The position numbers were made by a program, and so were the translations under genes. The notes below the pieces were generated by a model. That model was not told where the DNA came from. It did not search any database and worked only from the letters and a program-made list of their open reading frames with translations. A DNA stretch of 64,000 nt, from the NCBI GenBank assembly GCA_003151275.1, contig PLXC01000015.1, positions 1-64,000 on the forward strand, in the 5' to 3' direction. This DNA comes from Candidatus Melainabacteria bacterium. GTDB taxonomy: Bacteria; Cyanobacteriota; Vampirovibrionia; Obscuribacterales; Obscuribacteraceae. Position 1 is the first letter of the stretch. Each line of letters begins with the position of its first letter. Shown one piece after another: positions 62,371-64,000 of the stretch.

Positions 62371-63624
62371 ATGTCCGAAGCTCAATCTGAATTTATCACG
62401 GTGCTATCGGGTGTTGCAAACTTGATTGATGCCGGTTATGTAGTAGAGGCCGAACGCGCTTATAAACAAGTTTTGGCACTGGCTCTATCGATTGGAAATG
62501 ATGCTGATAAAGAAATTACTGTTTCAGCGCTGGTCCAATTCCTTCGGGCACGCGGCAGAGCCGATGAGGCTGAACTGCTGATATCGCCGATTCAGAATAA
62601 AAAACCAGATCAATTGCAAACCCTACCTACGTCGGTAAAGGACATAGTCGTAGTGGGTTCTTCTGCCGGTGGAGTGGAGGCAGTCTCGCTCGTGCTCGAA
62701 GGATTGCCTAGCGACTCAATGGCGGCAGTGTTTGTAGTCCAGCAAACCCCTGGACACAGCCCCAGTGAATTAGCCATGATGTTGAACCGGAGAAGCAAAA
62801 TACCGGTCGCAATTCCCAAAGATGGAGAGACTATTCAACCGGGTCGCGTATATCTGGCTCCGCCAAATCAGCACTTAATAGTCAAACGTGGCTCAATTTG
62901 TCTGGGAAATGGTCCAAAAGAAAATAGATCACGTCCAGCGATCGACGTTCTATTTCGAACTGCTGCGCATGCCTACGGTCCACGCGTCATCGGTGTCATA
63001 CTATCTGGCGTTTTAAATGATGGCACTTCTGGACTGATGTCTATTAAAAACCATGGAGGGCGCTCAATCGTCCAGGACCCTGGTGACGCAGTATTCGATG
63101 GAATGCCCAGGAGCGCAATTGCGCTCACCAAGGTGGACCACGTTTTAAAAGCGATCGACATTGGGCCGCTCCTAGGAAGTCTCATGGCAGATGAGCACCA
63201 AGAAAAAGGAGGTACCGCTGTCATGCCAGAATATAAAGATCAAGCCGATGTTGGAGAATTTGGCGGTCCTGGAATCGGTAACGTAGCACCATATCCGCCT
63301 TCAGCTTTAACCTGCCCTTCATGTGGAGGAGCCGTCTGGCAAATCCAAGAACAAGCCTTGACTCTCTTCAAATGCCATACAGGACACAGCTATACTGCAG
63401 AACTCATGTTGGAGGAGCAATCGGAGGCGGTAGACGCAGCCGCTTGGATGCTTTTGCGCTCAATCAACGAGAATGTCAATTTGAGAAAGAAGCTAGCCGA
63501 GTGGGCACGAGCTACAGGCCGAACGGAAGAAGCCGAGTTTCACGAACAACAAGCGCAAGAGGCAGAAAAACAGTCAAGCGCTTTTAGAAGTCTGATTTTA
63601 AGCAGTGAAAAAGGGCGCGACTAG
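62371..63624 (+). CDS. CheB-like protein with C-terminal zinc ribbon and altered catalytic triad
   Basis: A 417-residue protein. Residues 1-75 are helical and TPR-like. Residues 90-275 are a CheB methylesterase domain: nucleophile S98 in VVGSSAGG and Asp in LSGVLNDGTSG are present, but the triad His (QHMP in CheB) is Gln125 in VVQQTPG. Residues about 308-345 form a zinc ribbon (CPSCGG ... CHTGHSY), followed by a helical EEQSEAVDAAAWMLLRSI segment; this C-terminal module is familiar from non-chemotaxis CheB paralogues. It may bind methylated glutamate without cutting it (inference). ATG 62371 follows GGAACTGGAGATTGG; co-transcribed with the XRE gene and the receiver gene. Confidence 0.87.
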   Translation: MSEAQSEFITVLSGVANLIDAGYVVEAERAYKQVLALALSIGNDADKEITVSALVQFLRARGRADEAELLISPIQNKKPDQLQTLPTSVKDIVVVGSSAGGVEAVSLVLEGLPSDSMAAVFVVQQTPGHSPSELAMMLNRRSKIPVAIPKDGETIQPGRVYLAPPNQHLIVKRGSICLGNGPKENRSRPAIDVLFRTAAHAYGPRVIGVILSGVLNDGTSGLMSIKNHGGRSIVQDPGDAVFDGMPRSAIALTKVDHVLKAIDIGPLLGSLMADEHQEKGGTAVMPEYKDQADVGEFGGPGIGNVAPYPPSALTCPSCGGAVWQIQEQALTLFKCHTGHSYTAELMLEEQSEAVDAAAWMLLRSINENVNLRKKLAEWARATGRTEEAEFHEQQAQEAEKQSSAFRSLILSSEKGRD

Positions 63625-63656
63625 AGTCAGCGCACAAGAGCTGGGAGTTAACGACA

Positions 63657-64000
63657 ATGGCGAATATTTTAGTCGTGCAAGATGTTGAACAAATCATAGA
63701 TGATATGAAGCTGAGTCTAGGCGCAGGGGCTCACCAGCTCCTAATCGCGAGAAGCGTCGACAATGCAATAACTTTGCTCAATGCGACTTCATTTGATATG
63801 GTGATCAGCAGTGTGTGCCTGAGCAACAGCTCAGCTTTTGATCTACTCAAATTTGTCAAAGGCGATGCAGAGCGACGCAGCATTCCATTCGTATTCTTTT
63901 GCTGCAATCCAAGTGAACTAGCAAAATCTGTGTCTGAGACGATGCGATCCACAGCCATGCTTCTCGGCGCAGACAAATTTATAATGCAAGATGTATTCCA
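63657..64000 (+). CDS. Degenerate receiver-domain protein (partial, runs off the window)
   Basis: ATG 63657, behind GGGAG, opens a frame that is still open at 64000 (114 codons). It has the strand-helix order of a response-regulator receiver (MANILVVQDVEQIIDDMKLS, then IPFVFFCCN and GADKFI), but the acidic pair is QD and the phosphoacceptor position reads SSVCLSN where MDxxMP is expected, so it probably cannot be phosphorylated in the usual way. The distal part and any output domain are outside the window. It follows the CheB-like gene by 32 bases. Confidence 0.7.
   Translation, partial: MANILVVQDVEQIIDDMKLSLGAGAHQLLIARSVDNAITLLNATSFDMVISSVCLSNSSAFDLLKFVKGDAERRSIPFVFFCCNPSELAKSVSETMRSTAMLLGADKFIMQDVF

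Noticed and set aside
1..64000. tRNA, rRNA, prophage or transposase genes
   Set aside because: I looked for cloverleaf-like runs with a GTTCRANNC arm, integrase and DDE motifs and found none I could support by eye; a covariance-model search would be decisive.

Overview
The window is chromosomal DNA of a Gram-negative-type bacterium, gene-dense and with no phage, transposase, CRISPR array, rRNA or tRNA that I could see. Ordinary housekeeping genes (mfd, mnmA, nadE, hpf, arfB, thpR) sit among many TPR proteins, Ser/Thr kinases, a very large HAMP-repeat hybrid kinase and a broken pentapeptide-repeat gene of a type I recall mainly from Planctomycetota. This mix fits a deep-branching environmental lineage such as the non-photosynthetic Cyanobacteriota (Vampirovibrionia/Obscuribacterales) or a planctomycete-like group. 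The assignment is inference and weak; no marker gene settles it.

Layout. 1-1072: the tail of a TPR-like protein and a DUF151 (bifunctional nuclease family) gene with an expanding repeat tail. 1177-14877: a dense redox/lipid region made of three gene blocks. A leftward operon encodes a secreted NTF2-like protein, a D-aminoacylase fused to an Mpo1-like membrane domain, a GNAT-like protein and a Rieske oxygenase. A rightward operon encodes a GT2 glycosyltransferase, fatty acid hydroxylase/sterol desaturase, AurF-like diiron protein, [2Fe-2S] ferredoxin, second Rieske oxygenase, hexapeptide-repeat acyltransferase-like protein and GH3-type acyl-adenylating enzyme. A leftward pair encodes an SDR and a ferritin-like diiron protein. 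Together they look like an undescribed pathway that makes, oxidises and conjugates a lipid or small carboxylic acid.

15132-30864: stress-type membrane protein, ArfB ribosome rescue, a zinc-ribbon protein, the broken pentapeptide/SWIM-like gene, an epimerase, two tandem membrane Ser/Thr kinases, a 1270-residue secreted TPR protein, hibernation factor HPF, and a secreted TIM-barrel protein. 31119-36134: an operon with nadE, a membrane protein, a FadB-like protein whose dehydrogenase half looks degenerate, and thpR. 36139-50653: small regulators, a peptidoglycan amidase, mnmA, TPR proteins, mfd, a parvulin-type lipoprotein and several small secreted proteins.

50935-64000: a signalling locus. 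A leftward operon encodes a 2123-residue HAMP-array hybrid kinase, then CheR, CheB, and a second hybrid kinase with a terminal Hpt domain. Divergent from it lie a small XRE regulator, a CheB-like protein with zinc ribbon and missing catalytic histidine, and a degenerate receiver protein cut by the window end. No chemoreceptor, CheA or CheW is present, so it is probably a phosphorelay rather than a chemotaxis system.

A theme across the window is short tandem duplication: three gene-to-gene junctions in the oxygenase region carry 34-46 bp duplications covering stop and start codons, several proteins contain in-frame minisatellite linkers, and the large kinase carries eleven 276-bp units. Coordinates were read by eye; starts are marked where a ribosome-binding site decided them.
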